Origin: Actinocorallia herbida | GTDB lineage: Bacteria; Actinomycetota; Actinomycetes; Streptosporangiales; Streptosporangiaceae | DNA: 64,000 bases | Assembly: GCF_003751225.1 (NCBI RefSeq) | Contig: NZ_RJKE01000001.1 | Span: 7,068,001 to 7,132,000 of the forward strand | Direction: 5' to 3' | Part shown: positions 26,041-35,972 of the stretch, one piece after another | Layout of the letters: every line of letters begins with the position of its first letter | Numbering within the stretch: position 1 is the stretch's first letter | The notes under the pieces: generated by a model | Database searches by the model: none | What the model was told of the DNA's origin: nothing | Seen by the model: the letters and a program-made list of their open reading frames with translations, nothing else | Position numbers and translations under genes: made by a program

Positions 26041-26373
26041 ATGACCACCGTGCGCTCGATCGTCCTGTTCCTGCTCGCCGCCGTCGCGGAGATCGGCGGG
26101 GCGTGGCTCGTCTGGCAGGGCGTGCGGGAGAACCGCGGGCCGCTGTGGACGGGCGCGGGGATCCTCGCGCTCGGCCTGTACGGCTTCGCCGCCACCTTCC
26201 AGCCCGACCAGAACTTCGGCCGCGTCCTCGCCGCCTACGGCGGTGTCTTCATCGCCGGCTCCCTCGCCTGGGCCATGGCCTTCGACGGCTTCCGCCCCGA
26301 CCGCTACGACCTGGCCGGCGCCCTCGTCTGCCTCGCCGGCGTCACCCTCATCATGTACGCGCCCCGGCCCTAG
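26041..26373 (+). CDS. YnfA/UPF0060 family small membrane protein
   Basis: 110 aa with four predicted membrane segments (about 4-25, 33-50, 60-80, 90-107) and the family signature [10 protein letters not shown] near residue 18 and [12 protein letters not shown] near 67. Similar in size to other members. Function in the family is unproven; some are small-multidrug-resistance-like. It lies 20 bp after the OmpA gene. Its TAG stop shares the palindrome CTAG with the stop of the convergent acyl-CoA dehydrogenase. Confidence 0.88.
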   Translation: MTTVRSIVLFLLAAVAEIGGAWLVWQGVRENRGPLWTGAGILALGLYGFAATFQPDQNFGRVLAAYGGVFIAGSLAWAMAFDGFRPDRYDLAGALVCLAGVTLIMYAPRP

Positions 26374-27476
26374 AGCGCCAGGTGCTCGGCCAGTCGCGCG
26401 CGGTGTGCGGTGGGGGTGGCGAAGAGGAGCTGGGTGGACTTGGCGCGTTTGAAGTGCAGGTGGGCGTCGTGCTCCCAGGTGAAGCCGAGGCCGCCGTGGA
26501 TCTGGATCATCTCGGAGGCGGCGGTGAAGTAGGCGTCGGCGGTGTGCGCCTTGGTGAGGGAGGCGGTGACGGCGAGGTCGGCGGGCGGGGCGGCGTCCGC
26601 GGTGCCCGCGGCGTAGGCGACGGCCGAGCGGGCCGACTCGATGATCATGAGCAGGTCGGCGCACTTGTGCTTGATCGCCTGGAAGGATCCGATCGGCTTG
26701 CCGAACTGGTGGCGGACCTTGGCGTAGGCGACCGAGGAGTCCAGGCAGTGCTGGGCGCCGCCGAGCGCCTCGGCGGACAGCGCTATCTCGGCGAGGTCGC
26801 GGACGCGGGCGAGCACCCGGTCGGCCTCCCCCTCCGCGCCGACCAGCGCGGCCTCCGCGCGGTCGAGGCCGACGCGCGCGAGCCTGCGGGTCTGGTCGAG
26901 GGTGGGCAGCGGCGTGACCGTGACGCCCGGGGCACCGGTGCGGACCGCGCACAGGGACGGCCCGGACGGCGTCCGCGCGGCCACCAGGACGAGATCGGCG
27001 ACCTGGGCCTCCAGGACGAGGTCCGCGGTCCCGGTGAGCAGGAACGCTCCCCCGTCGGCGGCCTCCGCCTCGATCCCGGCGCCCGTCCCGTCGCCCATCG
27101 GCAGCGCGACCGTGGCGATGAGGCTCCCGTCGGCGATGCCCGGCAGGTACGCGGCGCCCGCTTCGGCGTCGTCGGCGGCCAGCAGCGCCTGCACGGCGAG
27201 GACCGCCGACGGCAGGAACGGCGACGGCAGCAGGGTGCGCCCGAGTTCTTCCAGGACGACGGCGAGTTCGGCGAAACCGCATCCGGCACCGCCGTGCTCC
27301 TCCGGGACGGCGAGGCCCTGGAGCCCGAGATCGGCCAGCCGCGCCCACAGGGCGGGGGCGTGCCCGGTCGGGCCTTCCATGAGCCCGCGCACGACCGCGT
27401 CGGGGGCGTGGTCGGCGAGCAGCCGCCGCACGACCGCGGCGAGCTCCCGCCGCTCCTCGGTGACCGCCCAGTCCAT
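26370..27476 (-). CDS. Acyl-CoA dehydrogenase (FadE-like)
   Basis: 368 aa; ATG 27476 chosen for GGAGG six bases upstream. N-terminal helical domain (1-115), middle beta domain (~120-215) and C-terminal helical domain with [22 protein letters not shown] near 265-285 and [20 protein letters not shown] near 330. It would oxidise an acyl-CoA to the 2-enoyl-CoA with FAD. The short length and low conservation of the middle domain resemble subunits that act as heteromers in side-chain or sterol catabolism, but no partner dehydrogenase is adjacent. A CAAGCGCTTG palindrome lies 34 bp upstream of the start. Confidence 0.88.
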   Translation of the reverse strand: MDWAVTEERRELAAVVRRLLADHAPDAVVRGLMEGPTGHAPALWARLADLGLQGLAVPEEHGGAGCGFAELAVVLEELGRTLLPSPFLPSAVLAVQALLAADDAEAGAAYLPGIADGSLIATVALPMGDGTGAGIEAEAADGGAFLLTGTADLVLEAQVADLVLVAARTPSGPSLCAVRTGAPGVTVTPLPTLDQTRRLARVGLDRAEAALVGAEGEADRVLARVRDLAEIALSAEALGGAQHCLDSSVAYAKVRHQFGKPIGSFQAIKHKCADLLMIIESARSAVAYAAGTADAAPPADLAVTASLTKAHTADAYFTAASEMIQIHGGLGFTWEHDAHLHFKRAKSTQLLFATPTAHRARLAEHLAL

Positions 27477-27509
27477 CGGTGACCTCCATCGGCGATTCCA
27501 CTGACCTAG

Positions 27510-27519
27510 CAAGCGCTTG
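27510..27519. promoter_or_regulatory. CAAGCGCTTG operator candidate upstream of acyl-CoA dehydrogenase
   Basis: Perfect palindrome within AGCAAGCGCTTGG. The core fits the KstR2-type TetR operator pattern AnCAAGnnCTTGnT except the last base. The same palindrome sits in the PhyH/F420-oxidoreductase divergent promoter (59881-59890). Confidence 0.6.
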
Positions 27520-27736
27520 GCCGACAGCTTAACAGCCACCGCCCATGTCTCCCATTGGTCACGTAACCGCGAATTCACCGCAGAGAAACGGAAACGATCA
27601 CCCCGAGCCCGTAGGTTCTCGGGTATACGGCCATCCGGCGCCGCGGCGCGGTGGCGCCGGAGGCCGTAAATCCCCGCTTCACGGACACCCGCACTACCCG
27701 AACCACAGCACTACCCGAATCGCATTCGGTCAGGGC

Positions 27737-28522
27737 ATGATGGCCCGGGTGGAACCGTTCTTCAGCACCGCAGGCGACGATCTGCTGCCCCTGCCCCCCG
27801 CCCGCAGCCCCTGGTCGGCCGACATGCTGCACGGCCGCGTCCTCGGCGGCCTCGCCGCCCGGGCGATCGAGCGCGCCGGCTTCGGCGAAGGCCTCCGGCC
27901 CGCCCGCGTCACCGTGGACCTCTTCAAGAACACCGGCTTCGTCCCGCTGCGCGTGACCGCCACCCCCGTCCGGGAGGGCCGCCGCATCCGGGTCGTCGAC
28001 GCCGTCGTCAGCGGCCCCGCCGGACCCGTCGCCCGGGCGAGCTGCGTGCTGCTGCGCGCGGGCGCCCAGCCCGCGGCGGGCGGCGGCTGGGAGCGCCCCG
28101 CCTGGGACGTGCCGCCGCCCGGTGAAGGCCCGTCGCTCGACGGGACGCCCATGCCGATGCAGATGTGGCCCGCCGACGAGGGCTCCTGGCAGTCCTCCGG
28201 CGCCGCGCCGCGCCGGGCCTGGGTCCGCGACATCCGCGCCCTGGTCGACGCGGAGCCGCTCAGCCCGTTCGTCCGGGCCGTCCTCGCCGCGGACCTCGCC
28301 AGCCCCCTCACCCACTGGGGGGCGGGCGACCTCGCCTTCATCAACGCCGACTACACGCTGCACCTCGCGCGGCTGCCCGAGGGCGACGTCATCGGCCTGG
28401 AGGCGGGCGGCCACCTTTCGGCCGACGGCATCGCCGCGGGGCACTGCGTGGTCTACGACGCGAAGGGCCCGATCGGGCACAGCAACACGACCGCGATCGG
28501 CAACGCGCCGATGCGGTCCTGA
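27737..28522 (+). CDS. Hot-dog acyl-CoA thioesterase family protein
   Basis: 261 aa from ATG 27737 (a second ATG follows at once). An N-terminal hot-dog half is visible in MLHGRVLGGLAARAIERAG and FKNTGFVPLRV. A C-terminal half carries INADYTLHLARLPEGDVIGLE and HCVVYDAKGPIGHS. Proteins of this double hot-dog layout (TesB/FcoT-like) hydrolyse acyl-CoAs. No SD is obvious and upstream in-frame codons exist, so the start is tentative. It is convergent with the ACT-domain gene and divergent from the acyl-CoA dehydrogenase, which suits a shared lipid role. Confidence 0.78.
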   Translation: MMARVEPFFSTAGDDLLPLPPARSPWSADMLHGRVLGGLAARAIERAGFGEGLRPARVTVDLFKNTGFVPLRVTATPVREGRRIRVVDAVVSGPAGPVARASCVLLRAGAQPAAGGGWERPAWDVPPPGEGPSLDGTPMPMQMWPADEGSWQSSGAAPRRAWVRDIRALVDAEPLSPFVRAVLAADLASPLTHWGAGDLAFINADYTLHLARLPEGDVIGLEAGGHLSADGIAAGHCVVYDAKGPIGHSNTTAIGNAPMRS

Positions 28523-28545
28523 CCCGGGCGCTCCCGCCGGGCCGC

Positions 28546-29175
28546 TCAGCCCAGCAGCGAGAGCCGGTCGCCGAGCACGGCCTGGGCCGCGTGCACGAGC
28601 TGTTCCAGCCGGTACATCTCCGACGTGTGGAACTCCGGCGCGTTGGACCGCGCCACCAGCACCGCCATGTCGATCGCGGGCAGCGGCACGAACCCGAACT
28701 GGGTGCCGTCGGCGGCCTGGAAGGCGCGCAGGCGCAGCGGCTCAAGGTCGGCCGGAGCCTCGGCGGTCTCGCCGCCGGGGCTGGCGTGCACGAGCTTGCC
28801 CGACGGAACGTGCACGACGCCCGCCCAGTCGGCCGACAGGATCCCGGGCAGCGCGTCGGCGAGGATCATCAGGCCGTCGGCGTGGGTGACCGCGAGCTGC
28901 CCGATGAGCGCCACGTCGGGGTGCAGGCCCTGCGGCTCGAGCGTCGGCCACAGGCCCTCGACCTGGACGCCGGGAACCGCGTCGAGCCCCGCGATGAGCC
29001 GGTCGGCCGAAAGGCCGGTCGGCCAGGACACCGTGAAGTCGTCGAGCGCCCTTCCGCCGTCCTGCTCCAGCACGGACAGCTGCACGACGTCGGCGCCCGC
29101 CGCGCCGAGGGTGCGCGCGACCTTGCCCAGCGATCCCGGCCGATCCGGGAGCCGCACGCGAATGCGCAGCAGCAT
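28546..29175 (-). CDS. ACT-domain amino-acid-sensing protein
   Basis: 209 aa; ATG 29175 preferred because GGAGG lies five bases upstream, and that SD overlaps the alternative GTG at 29181. An N-terminal ACT domain (about 1-70) reads LLRIRVRLPDRPGSLGKVARTLGAAGADVVQL. The rest (80-205) is an alpha/beta region with QFGFVPLPAIDMAVLVARS, resembling a GAF-like sensor. Likely regulatory; the ligand is unknown. It stands alone, with a divergent grpE and a convergent thioesterase. Confidence 0.8.
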   Translation of the reverse strand: MLLRIRVRLPDRPGSLGKVARTLGAAGADVVQLSVLEQDGGRALDDFTVSWPTGLSADRLIAGLDAVPGVQVEGLWPTLEPQGLHPDVALIGQLAVTHADGLMILADALPGILSADWAGVVHVPSGKLVHASPGGETAEAPADLEPLRLRAFQAADGTQFGFVPLPAIDMAVLVARSNAPEFHTSEMYRLEQLVHAAQAVLGDRLSLLG

Positions 29176-29302
29176 GGCCACCTCCAGTAAGCGTTCCGTC
29201 CCTTATTGTTGCACTATGAGCGTTTCGGTGCTGTTACCCGAACGTGTCACTTCTTCAAGAAGCCCTATCGTGGCGGGTAACCGACCGTTAAGGTTTTCCA
29301 AC

Positions 29303-29845
29303 GTGTCCAGTACACCCGGTGCCCCCCGCGAGAGGCCGCCAGACAGCGAGTCCGAGGGCCAGCCCGAGGCCACCCTGGCCGACCTCCGCGCGGCCCTTTC
29401 CGGGCTGTCCGCGAACATCGGGCGCGAGCACGAGCGGGCGCGGCACCGCGAAGAGATCATCGACCGGCTGCACCGGGACAACGAGCGCCTGCGGCGCGGC
29501 GAGCTCGACCAGCTCCACGACCCCGTCAGAGCCGCTCTCTATCGACTGTACGACCTCGTGCGGCGAGCCGAGCTGGAGCCTCCCGAAGGCCCCCACGTCG
29601 CCCCCCTCCTCGGCATGATCGGCGACGAGCTCGCCGAGGCACTCGGCCGCACCGGCGTCGAGATCTTCGAGGTCGAGTTCGGCGAACCCTATGACTCCGC
29701 ACGCCACCGCCCGCTCGGCGTGGAACCCGTCACCGACAGAGGACTCGACGGCCGGGTCGTCGAGGTCTGCCGGGACGGCTTCGCCCGCGGGGAGGTGGTC
29801 GTGCGCAGAGCGCAAGTCCGCGTCGGCAAGTACAGGGAAGACTGA
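29303..29845 (+). CDS. grpE: GrpE-like nucleotide exchange factor
   Basis: About 180 aa if started at GTG 29303 (MSSTPGAPRE); an in-frame ATG at 29216 would add 29 residues. A long N-terminal helix (REHERARHREEIIDRLHRDN) leads to a four-helix and beta-wing C-terminal part containing LHDPVRAALYRLYDLVRRAE and GRVVEVCRDGFARGEVVVRRAQVRVGK, as in GrpE. It would release ADP from the Hsp70 encoded 0.8 kb downstream. No dnaJ is present nearby. It differs from housekeeping GrpE in sequence and context, so it probably serves the specialised Hsp70 of this locus. Confidence 0.8.
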   Translation: MSSTPGAPRERPPDSESEGQPEATLADLRAALSGLSANIGREHERARHREEIIDRLHRDNERLRRGELDQLHDPVRAALYRLYDLVRRAELEPPEGPHVAPLLGMIGDELAEALGRTGVEIFEVEFGEPYDSARHRPLGVEPVTDRGLDGRVVEVCRDGFARGEVVVRRAQVRVGKYRED

Positions 29846-30047
29846 CGGCCTGTGTACCAACTGATCGTTTGCGCGCGGCCCCCTTCTCGGGGGTCCTCCA
29901 CTCGCCGTCCGGTTCAGACGGCGGCGGGGGTTCGCGCCGTTGACGATCCCCGGACAGCGCCCGCGCCCTTTGAGGAGGGACGGTCGTTCGGGGGCCCGGG
30001 TCGCGCGTTGATGACCCGGCCCGCTGCCGGCAGGTCCGGGGCCCTGT
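29846..30047. other. Gap after grpE with a hairpin and possible IS remnant
   Basis: The GC hairpin at 29877-29895 (CCCCC/GGGGG core, TTCTC loop) could terminate grpE or be the subterminal hairpin of a decayed IS200/IS605-type element. On the minus strand the frame near 29914-30050 reads GAVRGSSTARTPAAV before a stop, loosely like a TnpB tail. No intact gene was seen. Confidence 0.4.
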
Positions 30048-30512
30048 TCAGGGCCTTGAAGGGTCGTGGAGGTGGGGTCCTTGCCTGGCGAGGTTGATCG
30101 CGGCGTTGTTGCGGATCCGGAAGCCGTCGGGGGTGCGGTTCTTCTTCTCGAACACCGGGAACCGCACCCGCGGCCCCGTCCTGCCGCCCGACCGGGACGC
30201 CGAGAACGCCACCGGACCGGCGGCCGGGTCCGTGACGGCCTCCTCGAACAGCATCGCGGGCACATCCCGATGCCAGGTACGGCCCTCGGCGCCCAGGACC
30301 TCCCGCTTCCACGCGTTCACCGCGTCGATCAGATCGAACCGCGACCACGGCGCCACCACGGCGGGATCATCCCCGCGGGCGGCGAGCCGGTCCTTCACCA
30401 GCGCGAAGACCCTGTTGCAGGCGGCACGGGCGGCCCCCCCGGCGGTCCACAACAGGCTCTCCTGAGCGGCCGTGGGGGTGAGCGTGAACGAGAACGCCAC
30501 CATCCGCGACAT
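30048..30512 (-). pseudogene. TnpB (IS200/IS605 OrfB) N-terminal remnant
   Basis: About 154 residues of the TnpB N-terminal region: VAFSFTLTPTAAQESLLWTA, then ACNRVFALVKDRL, FDLIDAVNAWKREVLG, MLFEEAV, and a strand RVRFPVFEKKNRTPDGFRIRN. The RuvC active-site part and zinc finger are missing. A full TnpB is about 380-420 aa, so this is a broken copy with a large internal/C-terminal deletion. It separates grpE from the Hsp70 gene and may record an insertion into the locus. Confidence 0.8.
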
Positions 30513-30621
30513 GACCGTCACGCTACACACCGCAACTCGAACATGTCATCGAAACGCTGGAACCCGGACCGCGCATCTCAACCCATCAACTGATCGACAG
30601 GCTCGGAGGACACTTAAGGAC

Positions 30622-32205
<1,584 letters not shown>

Positions 32206-32220
32206 CCGGGCGCGCGGGCG

Positions 32221-34794
32221 GTGTCGTTCGACGACGACTACAAGAAGCGGGTGCTGGACCCCGCCCGCGCGGCGGGGGACCAGCCTCCGGAGGATCTGCG
32301 GGCCAGGTACGCGCTCGCCGAGCCGCTGACCCCCGAGGCGGTCACCGCCCGGGTCAAGGAGGTGCGGCAGTGCTGGCGGCGCTCGCGCGGCCAGCTCAAG
32401 TACCGCCGCCTCATCGACCGGCTGGAGGCCGAGCACCGGCAGCTCGCCGGGGTGTTCACCGCGGCCGAGCAGGGCGACCTCGGGCCGCTGCGGCAGCGGC
32501 TGCGCGGCGGCGACGAGCGCAACGCGCAGCGCCGCGCCGAGGTGCGCACCCGCCTGCTGGACGCCGCCGGGACGCTGAAGCTGCTGTCGCCCGCCGAGTG
32601 CGAGGCGATCGGCAAGGCGGGCGGGATCTCGGCCGCCGAGTTGAACCAGCTCCTGCGCATCGACGGCGTCGAGGTGCACGAGCCCGACCCGCTGCCCGCC
32701 GCCGCGCCCTACCCGGGCTACGCCAAGGCCCGGGAGTCCCTGCACGTCCTGGGCAGCCGCCATCTGCTGGCGTTCCTGCTCGGCAGCGACCGGATCGGCG
32801 GCGTCCGGCTCTTCGGCGGGGTGTCGGCGGGCGGCGTCCCGATCGACCCCGCGGGCGCGGGCCGCGCGCTGGAGCGGGTCGCCGGGGAGTGGGCGCGAAG
32901 ACCGCGCGACACCAGCGCGACCCATGCCGAGACCGTCCTCATCGCGCTGCGCGCCGCCCTGCGCGAAGGGTTCCTGCACGACCTCCTCGCCTACGACTTC
33001 GTCGCGCGGCTGCGCGAGCGCCGCGCCCAGCGCGCCTCCGACGCGGCGCTCATGGACGCCGCGGTGCGCGGCCTCGGCCTCGAGACGGGCGAAGCGCGGC
33101 GGCTGGTGTTCGCGATCGGCCGCGAGGGGGGCGCGCCCGTCGGCCCCGGCGGGCGGCTGCGCGAGCTGCTGGACGCCGGGGAGGCGCACGCCGCGGCCCT
33201 GCTCGCCGAGAGCATGCCGGACGGCGACACGCTGCCCGAGACCGCCGAGGCGCAGGGCCGGGTGGCCTCGGCCGCCCGGCTGCTGGCCGAGGCAGGCGAC
33301 CTGGCCGACCGGGGCGACGCCGACGCCGCCTGGCGGAAGCTGGAGGACGCCGCGGCGCTCGCCGCCGACCTGCCCGGCCTGCGCGAGCGGCGCCGGGCGC
33401 TGCCGCCGCTGCCGCCGACCGGGGTCCGGGCCGCCGCCGACGGGGAGCGGGTCCGCGTCACCTGGACGCCCTCGGCCTCCCGCGCCGGGGACATCGCGCA
33501 CCAGGTGGTCCGGCGCGCCGGCCGCCCGCCCGCCGACCCCGCCGACGGCGACCCCGTGCCCGCGGCGGATCCGGCCCCGCCCGTCAACGTGCCGCTGTAC
33601 TACGCGGTGTTCGCCAAGCGCGGCGAAGCGGTGTCCACGGGCGCGGCGGCGGCGCCGGTGCTGCTGCGGCCCGAGCCGTCCGACGTCGAACTCGCCGCGG
33701 GCGACGGCACGGTCACCGGCCGCTGGGTGTGCCCGCCCGGCGCGTCCCGGGTCGCGGTGTTCCGCGACGGCGTACCGATCCCCGTCGGCCGCGAGGGGTT
33801 CACCGACCGGGCCGTGGTCAACGGGGCGACCCACCGGTACGAGATCCACGCCGTCTACCCCGAAGGGCAGATCGAGACGACGACCCCCGGTCTGGTGCTC
33901 ACCGCGACGCCGCATCCGCTGCCCGACCCCGTCCCGGAGTTCACCGCGGAACCGCACGGGCAGGACCGGCTGCTCCTGGGCTTCGCCCTGCCCGAGCACG
34001 GGCTCGTCGAAGCGCTCCTGCTCGACGGCGACCCGCCCTGGCCGAAGGGCGCGCTCGTGCCCGTCCGGGAGCTGCGCGGGGAGCGGGTGGACTCGACCCC
34101 GCACGCGCGCGGCCTCGTCGTGCGGCCCGGCGCGAGCGGGGTGCTGCTGCTGGTGACGGTCGCCGGGGCGAGCGCGGCCATCGGGGCGCACCGCCGCCAT
34201 GTGGACCTCCCGGTGCCCGAGGGGCTCACCGCGGCGCGGCGCGGCGACGAGGTGCGGATCGGGTTCGCCTGGCCGGGCGACGCCGCGGCCGTCGCCGTCA
34301 CCTACGAGATCGGCGACTCCGGCGCCCAGCGTGTCGCCGTCACCCGGGCCGCCTACACCGCCGCCGGCGGGGTGCACCTCGCGGTGCCGGAGACCGCCGC
34401 GGTGCGGATCGGCGTCGCGGGCACCTCCGACCACGCCGGGGCGGTGCTCACCGGGCCCGCCGCGACCATCGCGCTCGGCGCGCGCACCGTCGTCCGGTAC
34501 GACCTGGCGCCCTCCGGACCGCCGTGGAAGCGGGAACTCGTGCTCACCCTCACCCCCGACCGGCCCGTCCGGCTCGGCCGGCTCGACCTCGTCGTCCGGG
34601 ACGGCAAGGTGATGCCGCACGCGCCCGGCGACGGGGAGAACCTCGTGTCGTGGCACGATCTGGATCTGCCGGGCGAGACCGTGCTGCGCGTCCCGCTGCC
34701 CAGGCGGCGCGGCCCGCACTGGCTGCGCTGCTTCACCGGCGACGCCGTCGACCTGGCCGACCCGCCCGTCCGCCGCCTCCAGCAGGGAGCCTGA
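32221..34794 (+). CDS. Large uncharacterised protein of the Hsp70-GTPase locus
   Basis: 857 aa, GTG start 15 bp after the Hsp70 stop. N-terminus (1-80) is charged and helical (KEVRQCWRRSRGQLKYRRLIDRL-type). A helical middle lies at ~80-390, followed by several beta-sandwich units from ~395 onward (starts such as PTGVRAAADGERVRVTWTPS and PEGLTAARRGDEVRIGFAWP) that look like fibronectin-III folds. No signal peptide, membrane helix or catalytic motif was recognised. Placement directly after a lidless Hsp70 suggests a co-chaperone or scaffold. Function unknown. Confidence 0.8.
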   Translation: MSFDDDYKKRVLDPARAAGDQPPEDLRARYALAEPLTPEAVTARVKEVRQCWRRSRGQLKYRRLIDRLEAEHRQLAGVFTAAEQGDLGPLRQRLRGGDERNAQRRAEVRTRLLDAAGTLKLLSPAECEAIGKAGGISAAELNQLLRIDGVEVHEPDPLPAAAPYPGYAKARESLHVLGSRHLLAFLLGSDRIGGVRLFGGVSAGGVPIDPAGAGRALERVAGEWARRPRDTSATHAETVLIALRAALREGFLHDLLAYDFVARLRERRAQRASDAALMDAAVRGLGLETGEARRLVFAIGREGGAPVGPGGRLRELLDAGEAHAAALLAESMPDGDTLPETAEAQGRVASAARLLAEAGDLADRGDADAAWRKLEDAAALAADLPGLRERRRALPPLPPTGVRAAADGERVRVTWTPSASRAGDIAHQVVRRAGRPPADPADGDPVPAADPAPPVNVPLYYAVFAKRGEAVSTGAAAAPVLLRPEPSDVELAAGDGTVTGRWVCPPGASRVAVFRDGVPIPVGREGFTDRAVVNGATHRYEIHAVYPEGQIETTTPGLVLTATPHPLPDPVPEFTAEPHGQDRLLLGFALPEHGLVEALLLDGDPPWPKGALVPVRELRGERVDSTPHARGLVVRPGASGVLLLVTVAGASAAIGAHRRHVDLPVPEGLTAARRGDEVRIGFAWPGDAAAVAVTYEIGDSGAQRVAVTRAAYTAAGGVHLAVPETAAVRIGVAGTSDHAGAVLTGPAATIALGARTVVRYDLAPSGPPWKRELVLTLTPDRPVRLGRLDLVVRDGKVMPHAPGDGENLVSWHDLDLPGETVLRVPLPRRRGPHWLRCFTGDAVDLADPPVRRLQQGA

Positions 34795-34796
34795 AC

Positions 34797-35972
34797 ATGC
34801 GAACCGAAGGCGTGCGCGGCGCGCACCGCAGGCCCGCCAAGGGCCGTCCGCCGCGCGCCAAGGACGCCGTGACCTGCCCGTACTGCTTCGCGCTCTTCGG
34901 CAGGGACCGGATCGCCTACCGCTGCCTCGGCCGGGCCGGGCGCGGCGTCGGCTGCGACCCGGTGCTCGACATGGAGCTCGCCGCCTACCAGGGCGGCCAG
35001 GCGGGCGCGATGCTGCCGCCGGTCTTCACCGGGCGCGGCGCGCGGGCGTCCTGCCCGGACTGCGGCCGGGAGAGCGGACGCCGGGTATGCCCCGAATGCC
35101 ATCACGAGCTGGCCCCCGCCTACTGCGACACGCCCGGCCGGATCGTCGCACTCGTCGGCGCGAAGAACGCGGGCAAGAGCACCTATATCGCGGTGCTCCT
35201 GCACGAACTGCGCAACCGGGTCGGCACCGAACTCGGCACCTCGCTCGTGGCCTGCGACGACCGGACCATCGACCGGTACAAGCGCGACTTCGCCCGCCCG
35301 CTGTTCGACCAGCAGCGGCTGCTGCCGACCACGCCGAGCGCGGTCACCGCGCCGCGCGAACCCCTGGTCTACCTGCTGACGCGGCGGGTGAAGGGCAGGT
35401 TCGGCAGCCGCACCGAGGCGCTCACCCTCGTGCTGTTCGACACCGCGGGCGAGGACCTGCGCAGCCGCGACGTGCGCGACCTGCACCTGCGCTACCTGGA
35501 GGCGGCCGACGCGATCGTGTTCCTCGCCGATCCGCTCGAACTCGTCGCGGGCGGCGCGGAGAGCGAGCCGCTGGACGTGCTGGCCCGGGTCACCGAACCC
35601 CTGCGCCAGCGGCACGGCCTCGACGTCAAGGACAGGCTGCGCACGCCCATCGCGGTCGCGCTCACCAAGATCGACGAGCTGGAGCTGCCCGCCTCCTCGG
35701 CGCTCCAGCGGTCCCGGGTCCGCTCGGGCTCGCTGGACGCCGACGACCGGGAGGCCGTCGACGCCCATGTGCGGGCGCTGCTGGACACCTGGGGCGCGGG
35801 CGACCTCGACAGGTACCTGGAGCAGCACTACGCCGAGTACGGGCTGTTCGGGGTGTCCGCGCTCGGCGGCGCGCCGCGCGGCGACGAGGTCGCGCCCGGC
35901 GGGGTCCGCCCGTACCGGGTCGAGGACCCGCTGCTGTGGCTGCTGCACCGGTTCGGAATGCTGGACGGCTGA
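34797..35972 (+). CDS. Zinc-ribbon TRAFAC-type GTPase
   Basis: 391 aa; ATG 34797 with GGGAG seven bases upstream. N-terminal Cys pairs (CPYC near 25; CPDC and CPEC near 85-100) form zinc ribbons. The GTPase domain follows: G1 VGAKNAGKSTY (~123), G3 FDTAGED (~220), G4 LTKIDE (~286). It matches the double-GTPase partner proteins predicted in bacterial GTPase/GAP1 conflict systems. The stop overlaps the next start (TGATG), so translation is coupled to the GAP1-type gene. Cytosolic; GTP-dependent switching is inferred. Confidence 0.85.
   Translation: MRTEGVRGAHRRPAKGRPPRAKDAVTCPYCFALFGRDRIAYRCLGRAGRGVGCDPVLDMELAAYQGGQAGAMLPPVFTGRGARASCPDCGRESGRRVCPECHHELAPAYCDTPGRIVALVGAKNAGKSTYIAVLLHELRNRVGTELGTSLVACDDRTIDRYKRDFARPLFDQQRLLPTTPSAVTAPREPLVYLLTRRVKGRFGSRTEALTLVLFDTAGEDLRSRDVRDLHLRYLEAADAIVFLADPLELVAGGAESEPLDVLARVTEPLRQRHGLDVKDRLRTPIAVALTKIDELELPASSALQRSRVRSGSLDADDREAVDAHVRALLDTWGAGDLDRYLEQHYAEYGLFGVSALGGAPRGDEVAPGGVRPYRVEDPLLWLLHRFGMLDG

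Noticed and set aside
29846-30100. Guide (omega) RNA of an active TnpB
   Set aside because: The TnpB is broken and no conserved right-end structure beyond one hairpin could be shown.
32370-35972. A 1200-codon frame overlapping the 857-aa gene and the zinc-ribbon GTPase
   Set aside because: Only its last ~391 codons (from ATG 34797) are real; the rest is a shadow of the gene before.
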